Assembly (NCBI RefSeq): GCF_018882055.1
Contig: NZ_JACVPF010000002.1
Coordinates: 496,001-560,000 of the forward strand
Reading direction: 5' to 3'
From: Polynucleobacter sp. es-MAR-4
GTDB taxonomy: Bacteria > Pseudomonadota > Gammaproteobacteria > Burkholderiales > Burkholderiaceae
Length of the DNA stretch: 64,000 nt
Below, piece by piece: positions 48,981 through 58,759 of the stretch. The stretch's first letter is position 1, and each line of letters starts with the position of its first letter. The notes under the pieces were generated by a model, which made no database searches, was not told the origin of the DNA, and worked only from the letters and a program-made list of their open reading frames with translations. The position numbers and the translations under genes are program-made.

Positions 48981-49592
48981 TTAGCGGCGCATTACCTTTT
49001 CAGAAGGGGTCAAAGCCTCGATATAAGCGGGTCTGCTGAAAATGCGCTCGGCGTATTTCAACAAAGCAGCCGCATTTCGAGAGAGGTCAATACCGTAATG
49101 CTCTAAACGCCACAATAAAGGAGCAATAGCAACATCAAGCATGGAGAACTCTTCGCCCAACATGTACTTATTCTTCACGAAAATTGGAGCCAACTGAGTC
49201 AAGCGATCACGAATCGCTAAACGCGCTTTTTCGTGAACCTTCTCTGCGGCCTTGCCCTTTTCATTCTCTAAGGCAGCCACATGCACAAATAACTCTTTCT
49301 CAAAATTAAAGAGGAAAAGGCGCGCACGTGCACGAGCTACAGGATCAGGCGGCATCAATTGCGGGTGAGGAAAACGCTCATCAATATATTCATTGATGAT
49401 GTTTGACTCATACAAAATTAAGTCACGCTCAACCAAGATTGGAACTTGGCCATAAGGGTTCATAACCGAGATGTCTTCTGGCTTGTTAAACAAGTCAACA
49501 TCACGGATCTCAAAATCCATGCCTTTTTCGAAAAGCACCAAACGGCAGCGTTGCGAGAATGGGCAGTTAGTACCCGAGTACAACACCATCAT
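48981..49592 (-). CDS. sspA: Stringent starvation protein A (GST-fold)
   Basis: SspA is a glutathione-transferase-like protein that binds RNA polymerase in gammaproteobacteria and affects stress-phase transcription. The N-terminal thioredoxin-like domain has LYSGTNCPFSQRCRLVLFEKGMDFEIRDVDLFNKPEDI and YGQVPILVERDLILYESNIINEYIDERFPHPQL. A helical C-terminal domain follows. It has 203 residues. Two adjacent ATGs (49592 and 49589) are possible. The order petABC-sspAB is common in Burkholderiales. Confidence 0.94.
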   Translation of the reverse strand: MMVLYSGTNCPFSQRCRLVLFEKGMDFEIRDVDLFNKPEDISVMNPYGQVPILVERDLILYESNIINEYIDERFPHPQLMPPDPVARARARLFLFNFEKELFVHVAALENEKGKAAEKVHEKARLAIRDRLTQLAPIFVKNKYMLGEEFSMLDVAIAPLLWRLEHYGIDLSRNAAALLKYAERIFSRPAYIEALTPSEKVMRR

Positions 49593-49671
49593 AAATTTAT
49601 TTCCTTAAATATCTACTTCAATACAACAAACGCACAAACTAATGCGACTTTAAATCCATTGCAATTTTGAC

Positions 49672-50445
49672 TTAGTGAATATCTTTCCAGTAAGCCTTGT
49701 TCAAACGCCAGGCCAACAGAGTGAAAATCGCCAAGAAGAGCAGCACAACAACACCAAGACGCTTACGCTGAAGCTGAACAGGCTCTGCCATCCAGGACAT
49801 AAATGCAACTAAGTCAGCAATATTGTCGTCATACTCTTGTGGCTTCATAGTTCCAGGTGTTAGCTGCTCAAAACCAACAAATACCTTCTCCATACGACTT
49901 TCGTCATGCGGGTCTTTGCGCTCTTCAAACTTCGCAGCGCGCTCACCCTGTAACTGCCAGAGAACGTGTGGCATACCTACGTTTGGATATACCAAGTTAT
50001 TCCAGCCAGTTTGGGTGGTGTCATCTTTGTAGAAAGTACGGAAGTAGGTATAGAGCCAGTCAGTACCACGTGCTCGCGCCTCTACAGATAAGTCAGGAGG
50101 AGTTTTACCAAAGAACGCCTTGCCTTCTTTTGGCGTCATGGAGATCGTCATGAGATCGCCAACTTTGGCATCAGTCAAAATCAAGTTATCTTTGATTTGT
50201 TGATCTGTCAAACCAATATCACGCATGCGGTTGTAGCGCATGCTTGAGGCTGCATGACAGTTCAAGCAATAGTTCACAAATAACTTGGCACCGTTTTGCA
50301 ATGAAGCGTTATTGCTTACGCGGTTTGGTGCAGTATCTAATGGGAAGCCACCTTCATTGGCATTAGCACTCACGCCAAAGCCTAGGGCAGCAACTAAAAC
50401 AGTTGCTTGGCAGACGCCCATCAAAGTTTGCAGAATTCGTTTCAT
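49672..50445 (-). CDS. petC: Cytochrome c1 of the bc1 complex
   Basis: Cytochrome c1 passes electrons from the Rieske centre to soluble cytochrome c. A Sec signal peptide (about 1-30) precedes the mature part. The heme-binding CLNCH is at residues 60-64, with AASSMRYNRM after it. Met in the PNVGMPHVLW or a later region would be the sixth ligand. One C-terminal membrane anchor is at 232-250 (LGVVVLLFLAIFTLLAW). It has 257 residues. It is the last gene of the petABC operon. Confidence 0.96.
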   Translation of the reverse strand: MKRILQTLMGVCQATVLVAALGFGVSANANEGGFPLDTAPNRVSNNASLQNGAKLFVNYCLNCHAASSMRYNRMRDIGLTDQQIKDNLILTDAKVGDLMTISMTPKEGKAFFGKTPPDLSVEARARGTDWLYTYFRTFYKDDTTQTGWNNLVYPNVGMPHVLWQLQGERAAKFEERKDPHDESRMEKVFVGFEQLTPGTMKPQEYDDNIADLVAFMSWMAEPVQLQRKRLGVVVLLFLAIFTLLAWRLNKAYWKDIH

Positions 50446-50474
50446 ACTAGTTCCTAATTTCTCGGGTATCTGAA

Positions 50475-51875
50475 TTAATGGGACTTAAAAGTAACGCGAT
50501 TTGGGACTGGCTTGAACGTACCAAGCTTGCTCCAGAATGGCATTGCCAAGAAGAAGCCCAGATAATAAATAGTGCAAATCTGAGAAATCTTTTCAAATAC
50601 AGGTGATGGTGGCTCGATACCCAAGTAACCCAAAATCACGAAGCTAACAATAAATACACCGTAGATATATTTATGGAATTCAGGACGGTAACGAATCGAT
50701 TTCACTGGAGAGTGATCTAACCAAGGCAAGAAGAACATGATCACTACTGAACCACCCATGATCACAACTCCCCAGAATTTGGCATCAAATGCATAGAAGC
50801 CAGCGGCGAGCACCAATGCAATTGCTGCACATGCGCCCTTCACTTTAATGTCTTTGGACTTGAGGGCAAACATACCCAAAATCACTGCTAAGAAGATCCA
50901 CAAAGGCAATAAGAAGTTTGAAGTAGTTGCACGCAACATTGAGTAGAACGGCGTGAAATACCAAACCGGTGCAATGTGTGTTGGAGTAACAAATGGGTTT
51001 GCAGGAATGAAGTTATTTGCCTCTAAGAAGTAACCGCCCATCTCTGGGGCAAAGAACACGATGCAAGCAAACACCATCAAGAATCCACCCAAGTACATGA
51101 CATCATGAACGCTGTAATAAGGGTGGAAAGGAATTCCGTCAACTGGATGGCCATTAGCATCCAGCGTATCTTTAATTTCTACACCATCCGGATTGTTTGA
51201 GCCAACTTCATGCAAGGCAAGAATATGGGCAGCAACCAATCCAATGAGGACCAATGGAATAGCAATTACGTGGAATGCGAAGAAGCGATTCAATGTTGCA
51301 TCACCAACTACGTAATCGCCACGCAACCATAAAGACAGGTCTGGCCCAATCAATGGAATCGCAGAGAATAAATTCACGATAACCTGAGCACCCCAGTAAG
51401 ACATCTGACCCCATGGGAGCAAGTAACCGAAGAATGCTTCACCCATCAGACACAAGAAAATCGCGCAACCGAAAATCCAAATCAGTTCACGCGGCTTGCG
51501 ATAAGAGCCGTAGATCAAGCCACGGAACATGTGCATGTAAACCACTACAAAGAACATCGAAGCGCCAGTGGAATGCATGTAGCGAATCAGCCAGCCCCAT
51601 GGAACCTCACGCATGATGTATTCAACAGACTCAAACGCTTTAGCAGCATCTGGTTTGTAGTTCATTACCAAGAAAATGCCGGTAATGATCTGAATAGCCA
51701 AAACAACAATAGCTAATGCACCAAAAATATAGAAAAAATTGAGGTTCTTTGGAGCGTAGTACTCGCTCATGTGACGCTTAAACGCTTCTGTTACTGGTAG
51801 GCGTGAATCCACCCAAGCCATGAGCTTTTGTGCGCCGGAAGCATCCGCAGGGACTTCTTTTTCGTGAAATGCCAT
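50475..51875 (-). CDS. petB: Cytochrome b of the bc1 complex
   Basis: Cytochrome b carries the two b-hemes and both quinone sites. About nine membrane helices occupy 466 residues. GWLIRYMHSTGASMFFVVVYMHMFRGL and FFAFHVIAIPLVLIGLVAAHILALHEVGSNNP contain the four heme-ligating histidines. GQMSYWGAQVIVNLFSAIP is the Qo region. The PEWYF motif of many cytochromes b is here PVWYFTPFYSML. It is 10 bases after petA and 29 before petC. Confidence 0.97.
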   Translation of the reverse strand: MAFHEKEVPADASGAQKLMAWVDSRLPVTEAFKRHMSEYYAPKNLNFFYIFGALAIVVLAIQIITGIFLVMNYKPDAAKAFESVEYIMREVPWGWLIRYMHSTGASMFFVVVYMHMFRGLIYGSYRKPRELIWIFGCAIFLCLMGEAFFGYLLPWGQMSYWGAQVIVNLFSAIPLIGPDLSLWLRGDYVVGDATLNRFFAFHVIAIPLVLIGLVAAHILALHEVGSNNPDGVEIKDTLDANGHPVDGIPFHPYYSVHDVMYLGGFLMVFACIVFFAPEMGGYFLEANNFIPANPFVTPTHIAPVWYFTPFYSMLRATTSNFLLPLWIFLAVILGMFALKSKDIKVKGACAAIALVLAAGFYAFDAKFWGVVIMGGSVVIMFFLPWLDHSPVKSIRYRPEFHKYIYGVFIVSFVILGYLGIEPPSPVFEKISQICTIYYLGFFLAMPFWSKLGTFKPVPNRVTFKSH

Positions 51876-51885
51876 TTATCTCTCC

Positions 51886-52488
51886 TTAGGCCTTCTTATC
51901 TTCGCCAACCAGAATCTTGGTATCGCTCAAATACATATGTGGCGGCACTTCCATATTGTCTGGGGCTGGTTTGTTCTTAAATACGCGGCCTGCCATATCA
52001 AATGTAGAGCCGTGGCATGGGCAAAGGAAGCCACCTGGCCAAGTATTTGGCAATGATGGCTGTGGGCCCGATTCAAACTTCGCCGTTGGGGAGCAGCCTA
52101 AATGGGTGCAAATACCCACAACTACGAGGTACTCAGGCTTAATAGAGCGCCATTGATTTTGGGCATAAGGAGGTGTAAATTGGGCTGGATCCCTTAAAGA
52201 ATCAGGGTCTGCGAGCTCTGAATCAATTTTAGATAGCTCTGCAACCTGCTCAGGAGTGCGACGGACAACCCATACAGGCTTACCGCGCCACTCAACCATT
52301 CTCATCTCATCTGGCTGCATGCCAGCAATATCGATCTCTACCGCAGCCCCAGCGGCTTTAGCTCGCTCAGAAGGCTCAAAACTATCAACAAAAGGGTAAA
52401 GGGCTGCGGCTGCGCCTACGCCGCCAACCGCTGAAGTAGCGATCAACCAATTGCGGCGATCCTTGTCCATACAGGGCTTGTCACTCAT
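51886..52488 (-). CDS. petA: Ubiquinol-cytochrome c reductase Rieske iron-sulfur subunit
   Basis: The Rieske protein accepts electrons from ubiquinol at the Qo site. The [2Fe-2S] motifs CTHLGC (127-132) and CPCHGS (156-161) supply two Cys and two His ligands. The N-terminal DKDRRNWLIATSAVGGVGAAAAL is a twin-arginine signal anchor, so the folded protein is exported by the Tat system, whose genes are also in this window. It has 200 residues and is the first gene of petABC, divergent from mscL. Confidence 0.97.
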   Translation of the reverse strand: MSDKPCMDKDRRNWLIATSAVGGVGAAAALYPFVDSFEPSERAKAAGAAVEIDIAGMQPDEMRMVEWRGKPVWVVRRTPEQVAELSKIDSELADPDSLRDPAQFTPPYAQNQWRSIKPEYLVVVGICTHLGCSPTAKFESGPQPSLPNTWPGGFLCPCHGSTFDMAGRVFKNKPAPDNMEVPPHMYLSDTKILVGEDKKA

Positions 52489-52625
52489 TTACAAAATTCC
52501 TCGGAAGAGCATTTATAGGTGGAAATTGCTTAAAGGTAAGATTTTAAAGTAAAAAATGGGGTATGCAACAAAGTTATGGGGTTAATCTTGAGATAATCCC
52601 AATGAATTAGAAAAGAGGGGGATTT

Positions 52626-53048
52626 ATGGCTGTTTTAAAGGAATTTCGGGACTTTGCAGTTAAAGGCAATGTGATTGACCTAGCCGTGGGTGTAATCATC
52701 GGCGGAGCATTTGGAAAGATTGTGGACTCATTAGTCAATGACATCGTGATGCCGGTCATTTCCACCCTTTTAGGGGGTCATATTGACTTTACCAACCTAT
52801 TTTTGGTGCTGGGCAAGATTCCAGAGGGCGTTCCAAGAACTTTTGATGCTCTTAAGAAAGCTGGGGTGCCCATTTTTGCCTATGGCAACTTCATCACCAT
52901 CTCCATTAACTTCATCCTACTGGCCTTTGTGATCTTTCAGATGGTGAAAGTTGTTAATAAGATTCGGGTCATGGATGCTCCACCAGCACCACCAACACCG
53001 GAAGATATTATGCTTTTGCGTGAAATTCGTGACAGCCTTAAAAAATAA
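52626..53048 (+). CDS. mscL: Large-conductance mechanosensitive channel MscL
   Basis: MscL is a homopentameric channel that opens under membrane tension and protects against hypo-osmotic shock. [37 protein letters not shown] is the first helix and pore lining. A second helix (about 87-108, [20 protein letters not shown]) and a C-terminal helical bundle follow. It has 140 residues. The ribosome binding site is AGAGGGGG. It is divergent from petA and has no clear terminator before the next gene. Confidence 0.97.
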   Translation: MAVLKEFRDFAVKGNVIDLAVGVIIGGAFGKIVDSLVNDIVMPVISTLLGGHIDFTNLFLVLGKIPEGVPRTFDALKKAGVPIFAYGNFITISINFILLAFVIFQMVKVVNKIRVMDAPPAPPTPEDIMLLREIRDSLKK

Positions 53049-53176
53049 GCACTCCCCCGTTTAATGTGTGGCAGCCCATCGCCGATAGCCCTTACTTTTG
53101 CGGGTTATAAATCAGGCTACATTGATGGGGCGTAAATTCATTAACTTAGAACAAGAGTTATTTAATAAGATTAGTA

Positions 53177-55606
53177 ATGAATGCAAATCCGCCACAGATC
53201 ATTTTAGAAATCATTGATCGCATACGAAATAACACGCTTGTAAATCAGGAAGCTTTAATTTTTACTGCTGTAGAGCAGGGCGCAGCAAACATCAACTACT
53301 TACTTGAATTAAGTATTTCGTGCGCACAACACAGCAAACTGCCAGACGCCCTACTCATACTAAAAAGCTTAAGCTCAAAAATAACTGATCAAATAAAAAT
53401 TTATTACAACCTAGGTTTAGTTTATTCATTGAGTGGTAACAATCAAGAAGCAATTAAGGCCTATGAATTAGCGTTAAAGATTGACCCTAATGATGCAGAC
53501 ACACTGATCAATGTCAGCTCAGCCTATAACGAATTAAAAGAATATCAACACGCCTTAAACAATGCAGACCAAGCAATTAAAGTTAACCCTCAAATCCCAG
53601 AGGCCTGGATAAACAGAGGAAGTTCTCTTTGCAGTCTCAATTTATTTGACGATTCAATTAAATCCTATCAAGAAGCGTGTAGACTAAATCCACATTTATT
53701 TGAGGCTTGGCTAAATCAAAGTCTACCCCTCAATAAACTGGGGAAACATCATGAAGCCCTGGTTGCCTGTGATGAAGCATTGCGACTCCAGCCCCTATCT
53801 GACAAAGCTCATTCCAATAAGGCCATTACCCTTAATGAGCTTGGGCAATATAACCAAGCGCTCATTCATTTTGACAAAGCAACTCATCTCAATCCGAATT
53901 TGTATGAAAATTTTTATGGGAAGGGAGTTGCTCTCCATAAGCTGCATCGACCCTCCGATGCCCTATACGAATACAACAAGGCTATTGAGCTTAACCCTCA
54001 TTTTGCTGACTCCTATTATCATAAGGGCGTTGCACTAAGCCAAACAAAGCGCTACAGGCAGGCCATAGTTGAGTTTAAGAAAGCACTTGAGATTGATCCC
54101 AATAAACCAGACTACTGGTTCAGCATGGGTGCCACCTATCTAGAGTTATCGCAAGCACTTGAAGCCAGATCACATTTTCAAAAAGCGTTAGATTTAAATC
54201 CTGATTTTTATCCTGCAAGATGGACTAAAGCTTTTACTTATATCCCCACTCTTTTGAGTGAAGATGAAGATCTTGAATTTTTAAGAAATCAATTTTTACT
54301 TGAACTAAAGCTATTGAATGAATCGATCTCTGATAACAAATTAGATGGCCTACACAAAGTAGTTGGAATGCACCAGCCATTCTATTTGGCTTACCAAAAT
54401 TTGAATAATAAGGAACTGCTTAAAGAGTACGGACTGATTTGCGATCGATTCATGCATCATTGGCAGCTGACAAATCAAATAGGTCCATCAAAAAAGATTG
54501 AATACAGCAAAATTAAGATTGGCATTGTTAGTAGTCATATTTATGACCACTCAGTTTGGCATGCAATCACAAAAGGTTTTTTAAGTAACTTAGATCCAAA
54601 TCGATTTGAAGTGCATCTATTTTATTTGGGGGCTGTGCTTGATGAAGAAACAAACTTCGCAAAACTAAAATCCACCTCCTTCTCAAATGGCGAGTCTTCG
54701 CTTCTTTCGTGGGCTAAATTAATTTCTGAAAAAAATATTGATGCATTAATTTATCCAGAAATTGGAATGCATCAATTAACCGCTCAACTTGCAAGCCTTC
54801 GGCTGAGTGATCTACAAATGGTGGCCTGGGGGCACCCAGAAACGACTGGCCTGCCAACTATTGACTACTATTTATCGGGGGAATTATATGAGCCACAAGG
54901 CATTGATGCTTATACGGAAACCCTTATTCAACTTCCCAATTTAGCCAGTTGCTACTACCGGATTCCTATAACGCCGGTTCAGCCTGTGCTCGAGGGAGTC
55001 TCTTTTGATGAAGAAACGCCGATTTTGCTATGCCCTGGAACGCCCTATAAATATGATCCTAAAAATGATTGGATTTTGGTTGAAATTGCAAAGCGCCTGG
55101 GGAAATGCAAGCTAGTCTTCTTTCATCACCATGAAGATCTATCTCATAAAGTGAAACTGCGCCTCACAGCAAAATTTAATGCTGCGAACCTATCTATTGA
55201 TGAATTCGTTGTCTTCATTCCTTGGCTTAATTCGAGCCAATTTTATGGGTTGATGGGTAAATCCAGTGTTTTTTTAGACACGATAGGTTTTTCTGGGTTT
55301 AATACTGCAATACAGGCCATTGAATGCACGCTACCAATCGTGACAAAAGATGATCGATTTATGCGGGGCCGTCTTGCCGTTGGTCTACTAAGACGAATTG
55401 GGCTATCTCGACTAATTGCATCCGATGATGTTGAGTACATTGAGTTAGCTGTTAAGTTAGCTCAAGATCAACAATTCTCCGGGGAAGTAAGAAAGCAAAT
55501 GCATGAAATGAAGCATTTACTCTACGAGGATACTAGCGTTGTCAGAGCCCTAGAATACTTCCTAATAGATAAACTTCGTGGGTCTTCTTCAAGCCCCACC
55601 ATTTAA
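53177..55606 (+). CDS. TPR protein with OGT-like (GT41) C-terminal domain
   Basis: An 809-residue protein with no signal peptide. About nine to ten degenerate TPRs span residues 60-370 (ALKIDPNDADTLINVSSAYNEL type). The C-terminal part has KIKIGIVSSHIYDHSVWHAITKGFL, where the His matches the catalytic-loop region of O-GlcNAc transferase, QMVAWGHPETTGLPTIDYYLSGELYEP, and FLDTIGFSGFNTAIQAIECTLPIVT. It may glycosylate proteins, but the SPINDLY/OGT lysine region is diverged. The ribosome binding site is weak and the upstream 128 bases show no clear promoter. It is AT-richer than the neighbouring core genes. Confidence 0.8.
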   Translation: MNANPPQIILEIIDRIRNNTLVNQEALIFTAVEQGAANINYLLELSISCAQHSKLPDALLILKSLSSKITDQIKIYYNLGLVYSLSGNNQEAIKAYELALKIDPNDADTLINVSSAYNELKEYQHALNNADQAIKVNPQIPEAWINRGSSLCSLNLFDDSIKSYQEACRLNPHLFEAWLNQSLPLNKLGKHHEALVACDEALRLQPLSDKAHSNKAITLNELGQYNQALIHFDKATHLNPNLYENFYGKGVALHKLHRPSDALYEYNKAIELNPHFADSYYHKGVALSQTKRYRQAIVEFKKALEIDPNKPDYWFSMGATYLELSQALEARSHFQKALDLNPDFYPARWTKAFTYIPTLLSEDEDLEFLRNQFLLELKLLNESISDNKLDGLHKVVGMHQPFYLAYQNLNNKELLKEYGLICDRFMHHWQLTNQIGPSKKIEYSKIKIGIVSSHIYDHSVWHAITKGFLSNLDPNRFEVHLFYLGAVLDEETNFAKLKSTSFSNGESSLLSWAKLISEKNIDALIYPEIGMHQLTAQLASLRLSDLQMVAWGHPETTGLPTIDYYLSGELYEPQGIDAYTETLIQLPNLASCYYRIPITPVQPVLEGVSFDEETPILLCPGTPYKYDPKNDWILVEIAKRLGKCKLVFFHHHEDLSHKVKLRLTAKFNAANLSIDEFVVFIPWLNSSQFYGLMGKSSVFLDTIGFSGFNTAIQAIECTLPIVTKDDRFMRGRLAVGLLRRIGLSRLIASDDVEYIELAVKLAQDQQFSGEVRKQMHEMKHLLYEDTSVVRALEYFLIDKLRGSSSSPTI

Positions 55607-55710
55607 AGCATTGCTCAAGCTTTTCTTATGACGGAATTTAACTCCGCTTTTTCAGTCATTGTAGCAATCACCAATCTATAGCAGTACTGGCGCTTCAATT
55701 TCTATCCCCA

Positions 55711-55742
55711 AGAAAAAACCCACTGTGTTTCCACAGTGGGTT
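55711..55742 (-). terminator. Terminator of the porin gene
   Basis: AACCCACTGTG / CACAGTGGGTT (55717-55727, 55732-55742) form an 11-bp stem with a 4-base loop. On the minus strand a run of T residues follows (55718-55711). It lies in the 182-base gap between the convergent TPR gene and porin; little else is visible there. Confidence 0.9.
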
Positions 55743-55788
55743 CATTTAATACCAAACTAACTTTCAACTAGCCTAAGCTAGCATCCAA

Positions 55789-57075
55789 TTAGAAAGTGTG
55801 ACGTACACCAACAGCGTAGTTATTAGCATTTGCGCTGAATGAACGAGCCATAGAAGTAGTTCCGTTTGACAGAACAACTTGGCCAGAGCTTTGTGATGTA
55901 TTAGTTGCACCAAAGATTGTGTACAAGTTTGTACGCTTGCTCAACCAGTAGTTAGCACCCAACTGGTAACCAGTAAAGTCAGTTGTTGGGTTAGCGTAAC
56001 CGAATGCTGTGTAACGGCCCATACCACCAGATGCCCAAACTTCAACAGTTGGTGTTACGAAGCTACGTACACCGATTTGCTGAGCTGAACGCTTAGCGTA
56101 TGCATTTGAATCAAGACCAGAAGTCTCTTTACGGTTTACGTACTGAGCGTAAGCCTTCAAGATACCGAAGTCATAAGTTGCACCAGCGTAAACTTGGTTG
56201 TCTTTCATGTTAGTCAAGATGCCAGTTTGAGCAGCTTGAGTACGTGTCACAGGAGTAGTTCCAGCAACGCCTACAGCAACTTGATTAGTTTGTTGATTCC
56301 ATGCGTTTTCTGTAGTGAATGACTGGTAGTTAGCTGAAACCAACAATTTTTGCCATGTGTAGTTAACGCCAAGACCCCAACCATTGCTATTTGTGTTGCC
56401 ACCAACGTAACCTAGACCACTTGTGTAAGCAGCAGTTGCAGTAGATGTTGAATTTGTAGCGTATGAAGTTTGGTTCTCATTACGTGCATTTTGAACCATG
56501 AAAGCCTTACCAGTGAAACCAGCAAAAGACTCTGACTCAAAGCGCAACATGTTGTTTGAACGTACTGTGTAACCAGCGTTGGCGTTGCTTGCGCTACCGT
56601 CGCGGTTTGTGAGGCCAGTATTTTGTGGGTAGATTACGTCACCAACTAAGTTGTTCTGTTGGTTAGCACCAGTAGCGCCTACAGCTTCGTGAATTGGAGT
56701 GTACTGAGTACCGATACGTGCATTACCCGCACCTTTTTTAGCCAAGCCAACAAATGCTTGACGGTTATTAAAGGAAGAGAGTGAAGTTTGTTGTGGCTGA
56801 AGACCTGTTTCAAATGTGAAAAGAGCTGACAAACCGCCGCCCAAATCTTCAGTACCTTTGAAGCCTAAACGGCTAGTTGTTTGAGCAGATTGGCCAAACA
56901 AGCTAACGTTTTCAGCTGGTGTAATTTGTCCACCAGTAGCGTTAACTGTGGAAGCTTTTGCATTGCCACCAACATAACCAACGTCCAAAATACCGTAAAC
57001 AGTCACAGATGACTGAGCTTGAGCTGCTGACGCAAACGCGCCGATTGCTGCAACTGCTAATAGCGATTTTTTCAT
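55789..57075 (-). CDS. Gram-negative porin (trimeric, Porin_4 type)
   Basis: An outer-membrane porin of 428 residues. MKKSLLAVAAIGAFASAAQAQ is a Sec signal peptide with an Ala-x-Ala cleavage site. SSVTVYGILDVGYVGG begins the first strand, and the alternating hydrophobic pattern with many Gly, Asn and Tyr continues to the terminal phenylalanine of GVRHTF, the signal for BAM-dependent assembly. It is related to OmpC-like porins of Neisseria, Burkholderia and Bordetella. The ribosome binding site is TGGAG. A TTGACA lies in the upstream 200 bases without a good -10 at the right distance. The two strong inverted repeats in its leader are unusual. Confidence 0.94.
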   Translation of the reverse strand: MKKSLLAVAAIGAFASAAQAQSSVTVYGILDVGYVGGNAKASTVNATGGQITPAENVSLFGQSAQTTSRLGFKGTEDLGGGLSALFTFETGLQPQQTSLSSFNNRQAFVGLAKKGAGNARIGTQYTPIHEAVGATGANQQNNLVGDVIYPQNTGLTNRDGSASNANAGYTVRSNNMLRFESESFAGFTGKAFMVQNARNENQTSYATNSTSTATAAYTSGLGYVGGNTNSNGWGLGVNYTWQKLLVSANYQSFTTENAWNQQTNQVAVGVAGTTPVTRTQAAQTGILTNMKDNQVYAGATYDFGILKAYAQYVNRKETSGLDSNAYAKRSAQQIGVRSFVTPTVEVWASGGMGRYTAFGYANPTTDFTGYQLGANYWLSKRTNLYTIFGATNTSQSSGQVVLSNGTTSMARSFSANANNYAVGVRHTF

Positions 57076-57141
57076 TCTTTAAATCTCCATAAATTGAAAG
57101 TAATGCCCGAATAAAACTGGGACCTATGAATTTTGCTTGTT

Positions 57142-57170
57142 TTGCCCCGCTAGACTGGGGTTAAGGGCAA
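57142..57170. repeat. Nested inverted repeats in the porin leader
   Basis: TTGCCC (57142-57147) pairs with GGGCAA (57165-57170), and CCCC (57145-57148) can instead pair with GGGG (57157-57160). These alternative stems lie about 70-95 bases before the porin ATG, within the gap 57076-57283. They might be a 5' leader structure or a binding site. Confidence 0.35.
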
Positions 57171-57283
57171 TTAGGAGCTCTTTTTGCTTGTCAAAAGGCA
57201 GTTTTTTGGCTTTCTTCGTTGTATCAGGGCAACAAGAGCTTTGATTTCTGTTCTTTTAAGGCCTGGAATGCCAAAATTGTCAC

Positions 57284-58759
57284 ATGGCAAGTCGTGAATT
57301 CTTAAAAATCCTCCAATCTGCACGATTAGGTGATGTATCCGCACAACAAAATTTGGCATATGCCTATTTGACTGGCGCCTTGAAAACTCCAATTCAACCA
57401 GCTAACGCATTGATTTGGCTGGAAAAAGCCTACTTATCCCTTCAGAATCAGATAGTTAGCCAGTTAAGCTTAAGTAATACTGAAATTTCTGATTTGGGTG
57501 GCTATTCACCAGAAATTTTAGAAATCCTAGAGCAAATCTCGGCCGTGCCTTTGGAGGGAACCTTTAATTCACCGGCATTTTCTTTTGGCTGGGAATCATT
57601 TTGGAGGATTGCCCAATCTGATATTGATGCCAGCTATGCAGCCCAATGGCAACTTGCAGAACTTTTACTCAACCCCAATAAAAAAGATTTACAGGAAGAG
57701 CTTTCAGCGTGGCTTTTGAAGCAAGGAAATGATGGAGCTGATTTTTTTTCTTTGCAAAAGACGGCAAAGGAATTTCTTCTAGGGCTAGCTGACTCAGATA
57801 CGGCGTTTACCAATTCTGCGAAAGAACTATTAATTCAGCTGCAACCAAAAGATGAGGCACTTTCCTCTCTTTGGAATGCTTGGATCTCCGACAAGAACGA
57901 AGCAGCACTCATGCAAGCAGCTGAGCTGGGATTGACGATTGCCAAACTCACGCTAGGTTTACGTCTAGCGCAATTTAATGAGAATGAACCTGCTGGCAAG
58001 CTTGTGAATGAGCCTGTAGGTAAATCCAATGCCTCCCTCAAGAAAGCAGCCTATTGGTTAGAGCTGGCTGCCAAAGATGGTGATCGCGATGCTTGGTTTG
58101 CATTAGGAGAAATTTATCGCCGTCCTCAGTTCTCCGGATATAACGCTGCTGAAAGTGATCGGTGTTTTGATCGTGCCGCAGATCTAGGTCATGCGCAAGC
58201 ACAATTTAGAAGAGGCGCAAACTTATGGCGCAAGCGTGAAAAAGTAGAAGAGAAAATTCGGGGTCTTCAAGCCTCTTATTGGATTTGGCAAGCACACCAG
58301 CAAGGAGTGCCTGAGGCAAAAGAATTGCTAGGGAAGATTTTGGAGAATGTTTCTAACCCGAAAGAAAATGATTGGCATGAGTTAGCAACATTCGCAGAAG
58401 AAGCATTAAATCATCATGCGGAATATAAGCTTGATCATGAGTGGATCTTGCTGTGCCATAGACTCATCATCGCGAATCAATTTAACTTCAGCAAAGCTGA
58501 ATTGCTTTTATGTGATGTTGGCGAACTGCAGCATGAGCATTGTGTCGTAGTAGATATTCGGCATGAGTTGCCAAAAATTCTACCTAGATTGATCCAAATT
58601 GATACCACCCAACAACGTCGCTCACTCTTAGCAGCAGGCAAGGCTTTTGCAGGCAGTGAAGCAGACCAAGAGGGTAATTTGCGACAACGACGTTATCGCT
58701 TTGATAGAGTAAGCGAGTGGCTTAAAACCACCTTCTCACAAGATCAAGCAGTGGCTTGA
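57284..58759 (+). CDS. Sel1-like repeat protein of unknown function
   Basis: A 491-residue cytoplasmic protein with no signal peptide. LGDVSAQQNLAYAYLTGALKTPIQPANALIWLEKAYLS at the start and KDGDRDAWFALGEIYRRPQFSGYNAAESDRCFDRAADLGHAQAQFRRGANLW near residues 265-320 are Sel1-type alpha-helical repeats. Such repeats act as scaffolds in protein complexes. I do not recognise the C-terminal 150 residues (VVDIRHELPKILPRLIQIDTTQQRRSLL). The gene converges on tatC and overlaps it by 16 bases. Its 5' region follows the porin promoter region on the opposite strand. Confidence 0.75.
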   Translation: MASREFLKILQSARLGDVSAQQNLAYAYLTGALKTPIQPANALIWLEKAYLSLQNQIVSQLSLSNTEISDLGGYSPEILEILEQISAVPLEGTFNSPAFSFGWESFWRIAQSDIDASYAAQWQLAELLLNPNKKDLQEELSAWLLKQGNDGADFFSLQKTAKEFLLGLADSDTAFTNSAKELLIQLQPKDEALSSLWNAWISDKNEAALMQAAELGLTIAKLTLGLRLAQFNENEPAGKLVNEPVGKSNASLKKAAYWLELAAKDGDRDAWFALGEIYRRPQFSGYNAAESDRCFDRAADLGHAQAQFRRGANLWRKREKVEEKIRGLQASYWIWQAHQQGVPEAKELLGKILENVSNPKENDWHELATFAEEALNHHAEYKLDHEWILLCHRLIIANQFNFSKAELLLCDVGELQHEHCVVVDIRHELPKILPRLIQIDTTQQRRSLLAAGKAFAGSEADQEGNLRQRRYRFDRVSEWLKTTFSQDQAVA

